Notes: generated from the letters alone by a model not told the origin. A stretch of DNA of 64,000 nucleotides from Symbiodinium natans (GCA_905221605.1 CAJNDS010002171.1:551274-615273), one strand, 5' to 3'; shown: positions 46,850 to 59,161, numbered from the stretch's first letter. Program-made: numbers and translations.

Positions 46850-48350
46850 TCAAGGTGACTCCCTAACCAGGCCTTCAAGAAGGTTGTTGCGTGTTGTGTG
46901 CATCGATTGCCCATGCAAAATATACTCCATGATGTTCAATCATTTTTCTGTTCAGCATGTCTGCCCTTACTACCGTGACGACCTCACAAAACAAATTCAT
47001 TGCATCACTGGCGCAACCAGTATGGACGGCCTCACTGTTGCAGAGCACCGCTGCCAAAGCTGCAAGCAACGAAGATGCCTGCACTTGCATCGTGCACGCT
47101 GCCAGCAAGAAATTGAGCTTCTCCGAAGGACAGACAGGTCGTCCTCATCACGATTCAATTCAAAAAGGACAATCAAGGCGGTTGCACAGCCTTGCCTGGA
47201 ACATGGCTGGGGCAGAAGCGCTTTGCTGTCAGTCGCTACCACACTCTGCGCAAGTGAGAGCTCCGGAAATAGTCCAAGAACTGCGTCTGCCCCACTTCAC
47301 TAGCCCAGTGTGATTGCGCTGCTTATCTGTCACGTGCCGGACAGTCGAGAGGTGCCATCGCTTCTCCTTCAAGACACAGGGAATTTCCCGGTGCAGTCGC
47401 GCAAAGGCTTCCAAGTTCGGTAAGCTATATGCGACGGCTGACTTGCGTCGACACACTCGTATATGACTGGCATCGTCCACGACTTCCGCAAAAAATCACA
47501 TCAGTCTGTCAATACAAAGTGTAACATGCGGAAACGAATAGCCTTAGCTGGAATTCCTATCTTTGTCCACTCCAAGGCCGCCCACAGTCTGCTACAACAT
47601 GCCAGCCCGCATCCGCACAGTCTGTGTGGCTTTCTCGAGTTGTACCGCTAGCCGCTCAGTTAGAGGTGCATTTTGGCAAACTTGCAGTGCAACAGCAACT
47701 CCAAACAACTTTTATATGATGACTGATGACTGATGACTTAAACCAATCCAATCTACTTTGCTGCGTGCAACATTCTTCAACCCCGTCCAGGAATGCTCAG
47801 AATATTCCAGCACTATGGATTGGGAAATCCACCAGTATAATCCGTTAAGCCATGAGCAAAGGCAAGCGCTATCCTTTTTGTCTCAGAGGGCTTGAGCGCG
47901 CAAACGGGTGCAACATGTGTGCAGGTAAAAGTAGTTGGGATGCACAAATGGAAAACACACCCCCCCTCGTTGAAGCGTGAAAGAGACGCAGTCAACGAAG
48001 CCACGGCATGCACTGTACGTGCCGCTTGTCACCTGTCTAGTGCATGTTCATAGCACGCATGCCCGAGGCATGAATTCTCATCCATGCTGCTGATCGCCGC
48101 GCACCAACGTTACAAAAGTTTGAAGTGTTGGCGGGGATACAATTGCAGCTCATGCAACACTTTAGGTTGCGATGCATCATCCTCAAAAGAAAGGGAAGTG
48201 CTCAAAACGGGGCGTCCATTCACCAACTGCAATCATGCCGATCATAGCGCCAGGGTGCGCGAGATCCTGAGCTCTGATTCCAGTCGCATTGGCCCCATCT
48301 GCTTTCGGAACGCCAGTCCCCTGACCACCACGTGCCAGTGTTGGACCAGC
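46850..48350. other. Spacer with weak ORFs
   Basis: Between 46875 and 47310 all strands have open frames of 80-140 codons. The minus-strand ORF 46875-47108 (VHTGCASDAMNLFCEVVTVV) is the most protein-like but too short to name. A short ATGACTG triplicate lies at 47716-47738. Nothing else was supported. Confidence 0.35.
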
Positions 48351-48460
48351 CCCATGTAGAACTTGACCAATAGTCGGCCTCCTCAGTATGAGACTGGCTT
48401 GGCGACGCGCGAAGCTTCAGCTTGTTCCTTCATACGGCGGCAGAGGGCCCGTCCGCCTGA

Positions 48461-48524
48461 GTGTTCATCCTGGACAGTGTTCATCCTGGACAGTGTTCAT
48501 CCTGGACAGTGTTCATCCTGGACA
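48461..48524. repeat. 16-bp tandem repeat, four copies
   Basis: The unit GTGTTCATCCTGGACA is repeated four times without a mismatch. The length is not a multiple of three. Confidence 0.97.
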
Positions 48525-48629
48525 ATGGAACGAAAGAGATCTGCAAATCGTTCATGTCATTGAAGATAGGGGTTTCGATTACGCCTTCCGTGAAAGTCAG
48601 GATGCGCGTCACTCCCTTCGTGCAGAACA

Positions 48630-50360
48630 CTACGCGAGTGAACTCATCAATGCTTGGTCATTTGCGATAAACCCGGCCTGCTGGACGAGATCGTCGGCGG
48701 ACTTGTCGAACGAAACCAACCGGGCCAGGGCGGCGGCAGTGTGCTCGACGTGATCAGCCTCCAGGCGTCAATTCGAGCCCTACCCCAGTGCCCTTTGCTC
48801 TCGGCTACGCCCTTGGTTGGGGAGGTGGGCAAAGGCGACACATTCCTGGATCGAGAGGAGACAGCGAGTCCATCCATTTCGGACCGCGTAAATGGCATAA
48901 TTCCCATCATTGTCGAACTTCTCGAGCACGCCAGTGTGTGGCAAGGATTGTTTTGCTTGGGAAATAGCTCGGCCGTCGATGGACTGCGCTCCTCTGTGAT
49001 CATGGCCTCCTGCGCCTCGTCGAACTGCAGCAGACGTAAGCTCCAACAACCTCTGGCCGGTTGCCCTGGATATATCATCCAATACTCGGTTGCGTGTTGG
49101 GACATAAAGATGCGAAATGATGTCTGTCGGCTCCCCTTCGTAATGTGGAAGCCGCAGTGGAAGCACCTGCGCTGGCCCTCCAAACGCAACTCTCCGCACT
49201 TTGCGTTACGTTCCCGGCGCGCTATGTACCAGCCGCATGGCTCCTGGGCACTTCTCCACCAGTGTCCTCGATCTCCTTCTCGTGAGGGATGATTTCCAAA
49301 AGGGAGTCGGTCCTTCTCGTTGAGGAGATGGGCACCACTTCAATGTCAGTGTTGAACGTGACACGTGGAGCTGCGGGAACATCTTCAACGGGGAGCTCAA
49401 CGGCGGCAACGGGCTGTGACTGATCTTCATCTTGCTCGTCCTCAACTTCGATCTCGACTTCCACTGCATCCTGCGGCGCATCACCTCCAAGCGGTAGAGG
49501 AAACTCGGCCTCCTCTGTAAGAGTGGCATCGGCCTCTTCTGCTCTGCTCCAGATGATGGTGTCAGTCGTGGTGTCCCTCATGTACAACACTGCGCTGCCA
49601 GGAGCAGCTTGTCGAGTCAACACACTGCGAGGCCGTAGCGTGTGCCACAGTCCTCGTTGAGCTTGTCGAGCACCTCGCGAGTCAAGCACCAGAGTTCCTC
49701 ATCCTGCATTCCCTCATAGACTTTTCCGCGGACGATGCCGGAGAGGTAGTTTGTGTTCCTTCGAGGAATGTTAATTTCGGTGTAGTTCGGGAGGTCCTCC
49801 TGCGCAATGATGACCCAATCGGCCTCATGTTGGTCAATCTTACCCCAACCCAAACCCAACATGTCGGCTAGCTGAAAATCGTCATTGGTGCGGTAGTAGC
49901 CGGCCGGCACAGACACCCGGTCGGCGGTAAATCTTGCCGCAGGTTAGTAGCCTTTCCTTCGTAGCAGCAGGCGACCTCACCAAGACGAGGGGCGTTGTCT
50001 GCAACGCGTTCCATCGCTGCATCATGCTCTTTCCGTAACATGAACTCGCCCGCCCGAAGCTGAACAAGTTGGGGAAGTCACGGTCCTGCAACTTGAAAGG
50101 CACTCCTTGAGGAAAGAATTCTTGCGGGCCTTCGAAAAAAGCATTGTTCCAAGGATCAGCGTTAACAGGTTCCTGGCGAACTTTCGTTACACGGTGCTTT
50201 AAAGCTTCCGAAATACCTTCTCCTTGCTGCGCTCCAACTGCGAACTTAACAAGGGGCCGCGGAACGTGCTGGTAGTTCTTGAGGACGCGGATAATGTGAC
50301 GCTCATTAACAAGGAAGCTTGGTGTCTTAGGCACATTACACGGGAGGTGTTAGAGGCTGA
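48630..50360 (-). pseudogene. Large minus-strand coding region broken by frame changes
   Basis: Successive protein-like pieces follow each other in different frames: FLVNERHIIRVLKNYQHVPR (50.33 kb); AGEFMLRKEHDAAMERVADN with GEVACCYEGKA (50.06-49.95 kb); YRTNDDFQLADMLGLGWGKI to TREVLDKLNEDCG (49.92-49.62 kb); then an acidic linker with VEIEVEDEQDEDQ (49.5-49.4 kb). Next come PTDIISHLYVPTRNRVLDDI, VLEKFDNDGNYAIYAVRNG, and a possible C-terminus SFDKSADDLVQQAGFIANDQ (48.7 kb). No reverse transcriptase, integrase or zinc-knuckle motif was recognised. It may be a decayed mobile-element polyprotein or a gene with sequencing indels; introns at every switch are less likely because the junctions are so close. 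Confidence 0.5.
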
Positions 50361-50649
50361 CGGCGATGGACCGAGTTCTCCAGAAAAAGGAACGCGTCAC
50401 ACTTCTTTATCTAAGTTGCTAACGCGTTGAAGGTTCACGGTCGGCCCCTTTTCCCAACGAAGGGCAACTGGCGCAATCTGCAAGGGTTAAAGAATTTCTA
50501 CACTTGGCAAGTGGCGCAAACGGAAATGCCAGTTACGCCGGCGCCCTTTTCTGGTAGCCGTCCATTGGGGAGAAGCAGAATGCAAATAAGACCAACATAG
50601 CATTCTGCGGCCGGTCTGATCTTCCATCCATCTGCCATCAAATGGGGCA

Positions 50650-51905
50650 ACAGTACAGGTTCCAATTTGAGGCTCCAACCTGGGTGGCCTTGTATGTTCA
50701 CACAGGAAATCCAAAATCTAGGGCCCGTTTTCGGTGCCCAGAATTGAGCTGCTTTTGGAACCCATTTGAATTCAATAATAATTGAAATCAACTCACAGAC
50801 AAACAAGATTTTTTCTATTCGACACTGTTTGCATCAACACTCAAGAAAACAAAAAACGCCGTCGACACGCGTGTTCTTGGCTAAACTTGTCTTTAGCTGG
50901 CATTCAAGACAAAGCACTCTTGCATTGTTCGCGTGCGATCTTTCTCGCACAGTTAGAGAAAGTTCCGGTGCCAAACAAGTTCACACTTTGCCGCCTTGCT
51001 GCCTGCTGTTCTAATTTTGGGGGAAGACTGACACAAGACTTAGACTGGAACCGACTGAGAGGCTTATTTGTTTTACTCGCAACGAGGAGCTGTGAAAGCC
51101 AGATCTGGCTTCCCGTGTGTGAAAAAACGCCGCAGCTGGGCCCAAAAATGGCTCCTAAACTTGGGTTCCAATTTGAGGCTCCAACCTGGGTGGCCTTGTA
51201 TGTTCACACAGGAAATCCAAAATCTAGGGCCCGTTTTCGGTGCCCAGAATTGAGCTGCTTTTGGAACCCATTTGAATTCAATAATAATTGAAATCAACTC
51301 ACAGACAAACAAGATTTTTTCTATTCGATACTGTTTGCATCAACACTCAAGAAAACAAAAAACGCCGTCGATACGCGTGTTCTTGGCTAAACTTGTCTTT
51401 AGCTGGCATTCAAGACAAAGCACTCTTGCATTGTTCGCGCGCGATCTTTCTCGCACTGTTGGAGAAATTTTCGGTGCCAAACAATGCCGCTTTGCTGCTG
51501 TTCTAATTTTGGGGAAAGACTGACACAAGACTTAGACTGGAACCGACTAAGAGGCTTTATTTGTTTAACTTGCAACGAGAAGCTGTGAAAGCCAGATCGT
51601 CTTCGCCCAAAAATGGCTTCCCAAACTTGGGTTCCAATTTAAAGCTCCAACCTGGGTGCCCTATGTTCACACAGGAAATCCAAATTGGAAAAATAGAACC
51701 CGTTTTCGGTGCCCAGAATTAAGCTGCTTTTGGAACCCATTTAAATTTAATAATAATTAAAATCAACTTACAGACAAACAAAATTTTTTCTATTTAATAC
51801 TGTTTACATCAACACTCAAGAAAAGAAAAAACGGCGTTGATACGCGTACTTGGCTAAACTTGTCTTTAGCTTGCAACTCTTGCGATCTTTCTCGCACTGT
51901 GGAGG
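50650..51905. repeat. Three-copy tandem repeat, 460-510 bp units
   Basis: Copies start near 50658, 51169 and 51627 (TTCCAATTTGAGGCTCCAAC in the first two). Copies 1 and 2 are nearly identical for about 340 bp. Copy 3 is shortened and carries many C-to-T and G-to-A differences. ORFs in this block repeat with the DNA and show no domain. Confidence 0.9.
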
Positions 51906-52119
51906 TCACTTTGGCTTCCCTACCTTTTGGAATTGATTTCTTGCCCTTGTTTCAAGCATTAAACTTTTCCAAGCTGTAGTTTCCACCGATGTTAACTCTG
52001 CACCCTTCTCTTCCTTGCACCAAAACCTGGAGAATCTGAAACCCAAGATAAGGGGCAGCAAAATTGATCGAAAAGGTAGAGAAGCTCCAGTGACCTCCAC
52101 AGTGAAGGTAATGTACCAT

Positions 52120-55100
52120 AACTTTCTTTTTTTTGGACTGACGCCTCTTTACTACATCAGTAGCGCAGTAGGCCGGTCTTGTTGGGCTCGACATAACAGG
52201 TGAAACGAAGTCAGCTCGCTCAAACCACCAAACACACCACGCAACCACCCAAGAACCAAAGAAACAGAAGAAACAAAGCAAGCAAAGGCGCTGAACTACT
52301 AGGTAACCCCACGCACTCAGTACTCGAAGTCGTCGTTGAAGTCCCGGTGCAATCATACAGCACAGAGCATGCGGGGAATCGCAAATTGCGACACTGCCAG
52401 ATTCTCAAAACCACCATCATGTAGCTACTGGTGCGACATCATTCGAATCGAACCGAGGTCATCACTCGATGGTCAGGATCACGTACCCGTCGTCAAGGAC
52501 AGATAACAGACCCGCAGTGGCAAAGGGATGTTACAGGTCAGACTCCCCAAGGAGAGGAAAGACGTGCGTATGCCCCATGGTGGTCAGCCAGTGGGGACTT
52601 AACAGCAAGAACTATCAAGGCAAGACCTGACCGGCCCAGGCCACTCCATGGTGGTCAGCCAGTGGAGCAGCCCCGAACGAAATGTCCTCCGCTCACCCTG
52701 GCTTGCAGCTGCGCCCACCTGGATAGATGTCCGCGCACAAGCAAGGTCTCACAGACGGCCCTCCACTGCGTGAGTCGCTACAGCTACCGTTTCCACCATG
52801 AGCGTCATCAGCACACAAGGCCACACAGCATTTGCGTTGGCCTGCGCATCAGTCTGCATCAGGTCCCTCCAAACCCTAACCCACGAGGTACGTCGGTAAG
52901 GAGATGGGAGGGCTCACATCACGTTTGCGTGCCGAAGCGCAAGGATCTCCATGGTAAAACTGCTTTGATCCAATCAGAGCCATCAGGTTACAGCCAAGCA
53001 AGCGGCGAAACAGCTGTGCCGCCGCAGGCCAAGCACAGACGAGGATGACCCTCTTGAAGGCCAGGTTAGTGCACAGGTGCTCAATGGCTCCCTGCCATGG
53101 CAGTGGGTGTATATTCTCCACATAGAAGTGCCCACAGTCTGGAAGAAAGCACCGCAGTATTGGTCTTTCCAGAGTCGGCACTCAGCCGAGATATTACAGA
53201 AGGGCGGGTCACATTGCCGTGACAGCACGTGAATCACGCGTCGTCTCCTCCAGCGATGAGCAGCGGGGCAACCAGGGTTTGCGGTTGTTGGGTCTCAAGG
53301 CCGAAGGGTTCCCGTAAGGCCATAGCACAGAAATGGAGCAACCGACCCGGCTGACGGGGGCAGAGGAGAGGAAGACTGGGCAGTCTTACCTTGGACATTA
53401 ACACGATGAACAATCAAGGCAAGACCAGCCCAGAGTACTCCATGGAGGTCAGCCAGTGGAGCAGCCCCGAGCGAGAGGCTCTCCGCTCCATTAGGCTCAC
53501 CGCAGCGCCCACCCAGAAGGGTGTCCCCGTCCCGACAAGTTGCATCAACCAGCCAGAAGGGAGGTCAATGCGCATCAGTAGCGACCGACTCCACTGGGGG
53601 AAACACCAGTCCTTGCACATAGCGGAGCAGTGGACCTCAGGGTTTGCCAATGTTGCACGAATCCTTCCGTCCGCAAGGCAAGAGGAGACGGCAGGGTCAA
53701 CAACAAGGGCCGAGGGCTCAAGCGCCTTGAAGTTGTACACCTCACCACATTCGCCGAGGCAGGTTGGGGTGCCATGGAAACTTCCTATTACAAGCGTCCG
53801 TGCGCCCCATGGTGGTCAGCCACTGGGGACTTACAAGTGAGCACTGCAGACCAGCCCAGGGCTCCCCATGGTGGTCATTTTTTTGGACTGACGCCTCTTT
53901 ACTACATCAGTAGCACAGTAGGCCGGTCTTGTTGGGCTCGACGTAAAGGGTGAAACAAAGTCAGCGCACACACTCCACCAGACACAACAAGCAACCACCA
54001 AGCAAACAAACACCAAAGAAACAAAGCGAGCAATCGCGCTGAACTACTAGATACCCCACGGACTCAGTACTCGAGGTCGTCAATGAAGTCCCGGTTCACA
54101 AGGAAGCACAGAGCTTGTGGGGGAATCGCAAATTGCGACATTGCCAGATTCTCAAAACCACCATCATGTAGCCACTGGTGCGACAGCGGTTATTCAAACC
54201 GAGGTCATCAGAAGAGGTTCGGATCACGTACTCGTTGTCAAGGACAGACAACCGACACTCAATGGCGAAAGGATGTTGCAAGTCAGACTCCCTAGGGGGG
54301 ATGAAAGATGTGCATATGCCCCATGGTGGTCAGCCAGTGGGGACTTAACAGCAAGAACAATCAAGGCAAGACCGGCCCAGGGCACTCCATGGTGGTCAGC
54401 CAGTGGAGTAGCTCCGAGTTTTGGGTGCTCCATTCACCTTGGCGTACAAGTGCCCACCCCGAGAGGTGTCCGCGCCCGGCACAGGGGGCATAAGCCCCAT
54501 GGAGGTCAGCAAGTGGGGACTTCACAGCAAGAACAATCAAGGCAAGACCGGCCCAGGGTACTCCATGGTGGTCAGCCAGTGGAGTAGCTCCGAGCACAGG
54601 GTTCTCCAGTCAACCTGGCGTACAAGTGCCCCCCCAGAGAGGTGCCCGCGCACGGCCAGAGGGGGGACAAGAGTAGCTGCAGCTACCGATTCCACGTGGA
54701 GAGTCCACAACGAGTTACCAAACCCTTAACGCCACAGGGTTTATAATGACAACGAGGAACCTCCCAGTCCAGGCATCTCACACAAGGCCACGCAACCTTG
54801 GCGCTGGCCTGCGCATCGGCACGCATCAGGTCCCTCCAAACCCAAACCAGCGAGGTACGTCGGTAAGGAGATGGGAGGGCTCACATCACGTTGGTGCCGA
54901 AGTGCAAGGATCTCCATGGTATTGCTACTTTGGTCCAATCAGAGCCTTCAGGTAACATCCACGCGGGCGGGGAGCCCACTTGCCCTGCCTCAGGCCAAGC
55001 TCAGACGAGGGTGACCCTCAAGAGCCTCAAGAGGGCCAGGTTGTTCTACAAGTGGGGAATGGCTCCCCGCCAAGTCAGCGGGTGCATAATCTCCACGTAG

Positions 55101-56450
55101 AAGTGTCCACAGCCAGCGCACCGAACTGCTAGGTCACCCTGTGCACTCAGTACTCGAAATCGTCGAAGAGGCCGGGAGCACACATGTAGCACCGAGTGCG
55201 CAGGTGCGTCGCAAAATGCGACGTTGCCAGATTCACAAAACCACCATCATGCAGCCACCGATGCGAATACATTTAGCACCAGCCACGGCCGTTCACGAGA
55301 AGGTTCACAAGCCCGCCATCACAGGTGGGGCATAGTCGTGCCTTGGCACGGGACGTTGCAGGTGTCAACCTTCTTGATCCGAAGTATAAAGTTGCCCCAT
55401 GGTGGTCAGCCAGTGGGGACTTAACGGCAAGAACAAAGGGTAGGACCAGCCCAGAGCACTCCATGGTGGTCAGCCAGTGGAGCCTCTCCGAGCACAAGGC
55501 GCAACGTTCTTTTGACTCACCAGAGTCCCGACGGCCGAAGCAGGCTTGACTGCTTCGTTCCAATCAGAGCCATCAGGTAAACCCAAGCAGGCGGGGACCC
55601 CACCTGCCCCGCAGGAAGCGGGAGAGTCCCCCAGTCGAAACTTCGCACTCAAGGCCAAGCAACTATCTCCTTGGCCGGTGAGGGTTGAGGGTTCAATAAC
55701 CAGAATCAGACCCTCCATGCCCAAACCGACAGACGTCGGCGAGGAGATGTGAGGGCTCACATCACGCTTGGCCACCTACCGAGGGGGAGGTAGTCATGTA
55801 TGGCTGCTTTGACGCAAGCAGAGATATACACCCAAGCAGGCAGGGAACCCCGCAGCACCCAAGCACAGGCGAGAATGGCTCTCGTGAAGGCCAGGTTGTC
55901 CACAGGTGCTCGATGGCACATTGTCAGGGAAGTGGAAACCTGATCTCCGCGTAGAAGTGTCCACAACCCAGAGGCAGCATCCCCTAGCTGGTCTCTCCCA
56001 ATTGGCATGACGCCGTTGTACGACAAGGGGGTGTCACCGTCCAGACGAGAGATGGTCAACACTCAAGTCCGAGGGGTTCACACACGGTCGTAGCACATAG
56101 AAGCAGGCAACCAGCCCACCTAGAGGGGGCAGAGGAAAGGAAGATTGGCCGTTTTACCGATGACAAAGCTGGAACATCCAGGCAGGACCGGTCCAGGGCA
56201 GTCCGTGGCAGATGGCCAGTGGAGCAACCACGAAAGAAAGGCCCCCCGTTCCCACAGGCACACCGCGGGGCCGACCCAGAAGGGTGTTCACAGCTGCAAG
56301 CTGTAAGCACACGAAAGACAAGCACGATCCAATCCGTGGCATAGACCACGAGAGGGTTGCCAAACCAAGAATATCCGGGGTAGTCTTGCGGCATGTATCG
56401 GCGAGGAGATGTGAGGGCTCACATCACGCTAGGCAGCATGCCATGAAAGG
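52120..56450. repeat. Complex repeat array downstream of the five-ORF cassette
   Basis: Three higher-order units are marked by the ACTCAGTACTCGA(A/G) block at 52316, 54062 and 55144. CCATGGTGGTCAGCCAGTGG and close variants occur about ten times, often as pairs 65-75 bp apart. A TTTTTTTGGACTGACGCCTC block occurs at 52129 and 53878. A GGGCTCACATCACG block occurs at 52909, 54885, 55750 and 56412. On the minus strand the unit near 53.1 kb keeps protein-like sequence (CGHFYVENIHPLPWQGAIEH); the corresponding stretches near 55.1 and 55.95 kb have stops in this frame. The array therefore probably descends from coding DNA. Confidence 0.8.
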
Positions 56451-56506
56451 ACTCAATGGCGCGTTCGCATGGCGTCCGTAGGAGCCCTCAGACGACAGTT
56501 TGCTGT

Positions 56507-57076
56507 CTATTGCCAGGAGCCATCCCAGTCCGGACGCCGGGAGCGGTGGCCAGCTGAGGTGGTCTGGGAACGCGTACGGCTGGGCATGACCTGCAGTGGA
56601 GGCAGCTCTTGCTCATCAACCCCCCACTCGGGGATGCCGTCCGGAATGGGGATACGCATGTATCTTGTCATTGAGGTTTGGGCCGCGAGCCACATCACCC
56701 GGACAGCTTCCTGGATTTGCCTGTACTGCACAAATCCTTCGTCCTTATACTGAAAGGGGAAGGAGGTAACTGCAGCACGCAGGGCCGAAGGATCAGGGTC
56801 CTTGGGGGTGCCATGACAGTACATCCTAAACCAGAAGCTGTTGAGTCGCTGCTTGGTTGGATGTTTGGCTCGCATGAGCCCCTTAATGGCAGCCCAGTGA
56901 GCAGTGGCTGCGTCATACCACGCATTTTGGGGACGTTGGGGCCCATGCTTGGTGGGTGTGGTGCTGATCCCTTTCCAATGCGCATCAAAGATGACTGGCA
57001 GCCGGAAAGGGGCGGACATCCACTTCTCGCAAAGCTGCAAGGTCAGTGGTTCGCAGCTCCGAGAAGCGCCAATCAT
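56507..57076 (-). CDS. Cassette ORF5, unknown protein (about 170-189 aa)
   Basis: The first ATG is at 57076; a second ATG at 57019 (MSAPFRLPVIFDAHWKG) is also plausible, and both overlap the end of ORF4. The sequence is protein-like: WYDAATAHWAAIKGLMRAKH, then FPFQYKDEGFVQYRQIQEAV, with a basic tail ending PSRTRSQTTSAGHRSRRPDW. It lies in a +1 frame relative to ORF4. I do not recognise the family. No membrane segment or signal peptide is visible; a Trp- and Arg-rich helical protein with a disordered tail is likely. The stop is only about 60 bp from the last unit of the repeat array. Confidence 0.55.
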   Translation of the reverse strand: MIGASRSCEPLTLQLCEKWMSAPFRLPVIFDAHWKGISTTPTKHGPQRPQNAWYDAATAHWAAIKGLMRAKHPTKQRLNSFWFRMYCHGTPKDPDPSALRAAVTSFPFQYKDEGFVQYRQIQEAVRVMWLAAQTSMTRYMRIPIPDGIPEWGVDEQELPPLQVMPSRTRSQTTSAGHRSRRPDWDGSWQ

Positions 57077-59161
57077 TCACCTGTGCCTCGGGTTCGTCCT
57101 CCGCGTCCGACATGTCATCCATCGGGCAGGGAGAGCCTTCGTTAGTTTCGGAAGAGATGCTGACGACCTCCGGCGAGGTTGCTGCAGTGTTCGCTTCCAC
57201 AGGCGCAGCAAAGGGCGAGGAGAGCAAGCACTCAAGGGGCAACACTCGCCGTAGAAAAACAGCCATTCTGTGAGAAGTGTCAGGCCATTCCAAGTTAAAA
57301 ACTGACCAAAAATGTTCAATGTTTTGGTTGGCCACCGAGGCCGCAAGAGCAAGCCGGATGGCGTCAAGGAAATGGGCAGGGGGGAGGTCCGGCCTAAATT
57401 CTTGATAGTGCCTTTGCCCAAGTGTCTCTGTGCCCTGCAGCGTGATGCCTAGGAACGTATTCAGGCTGGGCTGGGCAAGCCTGGCCGTTTCCACGTCCGT
57501 GTGCTTAGCAGCTGCGGCCCATGCCTGCAAGGCTTCTTGGGAGGCTTGGCCAGTGACTTGTGGCAGTCCACTGTGCGCGTCCATCACATATTTGGTAGTA
57601 GGGCACTTGGGACACCGATAAGCGCGGCCAGCCAAGAAGGCCACCATGGCTGCAGGCGGCACATTGATTTGCAGGTCAGTAATTTTATTGTCAGATTCAG
57701 GAAAACCAAGAACAATGGGCAGCCCTGCCGTACGCTCCAGGGGACCTTTTTGGTGGGACTCGAATGCGAGCAGAAGTGCACCCAGCCAATAATCTGGGTC
57801 AGCGTAGCTGAGCATTGCAGGAAAACTGGCATTGATGACACTCGGCAGGTCCGACACCGCAGAGAAAAGATCCGCGATGTACTGCGCTGTGGTAAGAAAG
57901 CCATACCCCACCAGGGACTCCGAAAGCCTTGCTTTGTCCAGCTGCGGGACCGGGCAATCCAACATTTCAGCAAGGTCGAAATGCTGCAATGCCCCCGACA
58001 ATCTAAGGCACTGCGTGATGATAGGGTCATAAACCTTCAAATACGCTGCCGGAAACGTTTCAGGCAGATGCAGTAGCGTGTCAGCGATTCCGATCAGCAT
58101 ATCCGAGTCTTGCAGCTGGTTCGGTATGCCGTTCAAAAACACCTCATAGGCCCTATATGCCCGAAGCTGCTGGCAGTGTGTTGTGAGGTGTTGCGAGTCA
58201 CGCAGGTTCATGTAGGGCCGAGGTTTGACATTCTTACCAAAGTGATGTCCCGCTGCAAGTGCGCGCCACATGAGATCACAGACCGAGACTGTGTTGCTCT
58301 GCATGATGGGTGCGCAGGCTGGGGCGCTGGGATCGCGGGTGCCGCTGGGCTCGCTAGGCCCTCGAGGCTTGGCTTTTGGTGGTTCCAGCTGCTGAGAGCC
58401 GTCTTTGTCCAAAGCGAGAGGCCGACTTTCCTTGCGAGCTTGGACAGCGGGCACAGGCCTGGCGGGGATGGGCGTCAGGCCATGGGGAGGCATAGGGTGA
58501 TACGATTTTGGTTCCGTCAGGCCAAGTGAGTCCGTGGGAGACTTAGCGCAAGGGGGCTGTGACGCCTCAACCGTCCTAATCCCATCCGGAGATGCTGTGT
58601 GCGTGGGCCGTGTCCGGGGGCTGGGTGGACGTCGTACGCCAGGCGGCGGGTCCCTAATGTTGCCGCCACTACGGGGTGGACACGAGGCGGCGCTACCCCC
58701 TCCGATCCTGTGATCAACTTCACTAGAGGGAGTCGTCACACCAGCATCCAGAGCAATAGGACTCGCGGCCGGCACAACCGCAGGCTCTTTCGTTGCAGGC
58801 TCCTTCGTCAGTGGTCCTCTCTCCCGCGTTGGGGTGCCGCAAGGGGTTCGGGAAACGTCCCGTTTAGCTGGCGGAGGCGGGCTGATAGCTGCCGCAATGG
58901 AGCCCCCCGCGGCCCGAGGCTTGAGCCATGGTGTACCCCACCGCTCGCCATGGCGCGCGTTGGTGGTCGCCTCGCCTTGGGCTGGCGACTGCTGCGGCGT
59001 ATGAACCTCGACTGCAGTAGCAACCACCACGTCGGGACTGTTACTACCCGCGGGAACAGGGCTGTTTCCCGGGGAGTCCACATCAATCGCAGTTTCGGAG
59101 GCAGCCTTACCCGTACGAACAGGTAGGCTCGCAGTATGCCGGCTTTGTGTTCGAAAGCCGG
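56985..59161 (-). CDS. Cassette ORF4, large protein with proline-rich N-terminus
   Basis: The frame is open from 59161 to a TGA at 56985, about 720 codons. About the first 260 residues are Pro/Ser/Thr-rich and probably disordered; the first in-frame ATG lies well inside it. From about MQSNTVSVCDLMWRALAAGH the sequence looks folded: YRAYEVFLNGIPNQLQDSDM, HLPETFPAAYLKVYDPIIT, LLAFESHQKGPLERT, YRCPKCPTTKYVMD (one CxxC) and NQNIEHFWSVFNLEWPDT. The C-terminus is acidic (MDDMSDAEDEPE). No known fold was recognised. The real start is unclear: the preceding frame (59284-59090, including KRGSAQRADPAFEHKAGILR) is also protein-like, so a frameshift, a short intron or a non-AUG start is needed. Confidence 0.6.

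Noticed and set aside
52431-53048. 205-aa plus-strand ORF in the repeat array
   Set aside because: Built from the CCATGGTGGTCAGCC repeat units; the frame is not kept in other units, and the minus strand is more protein-like.
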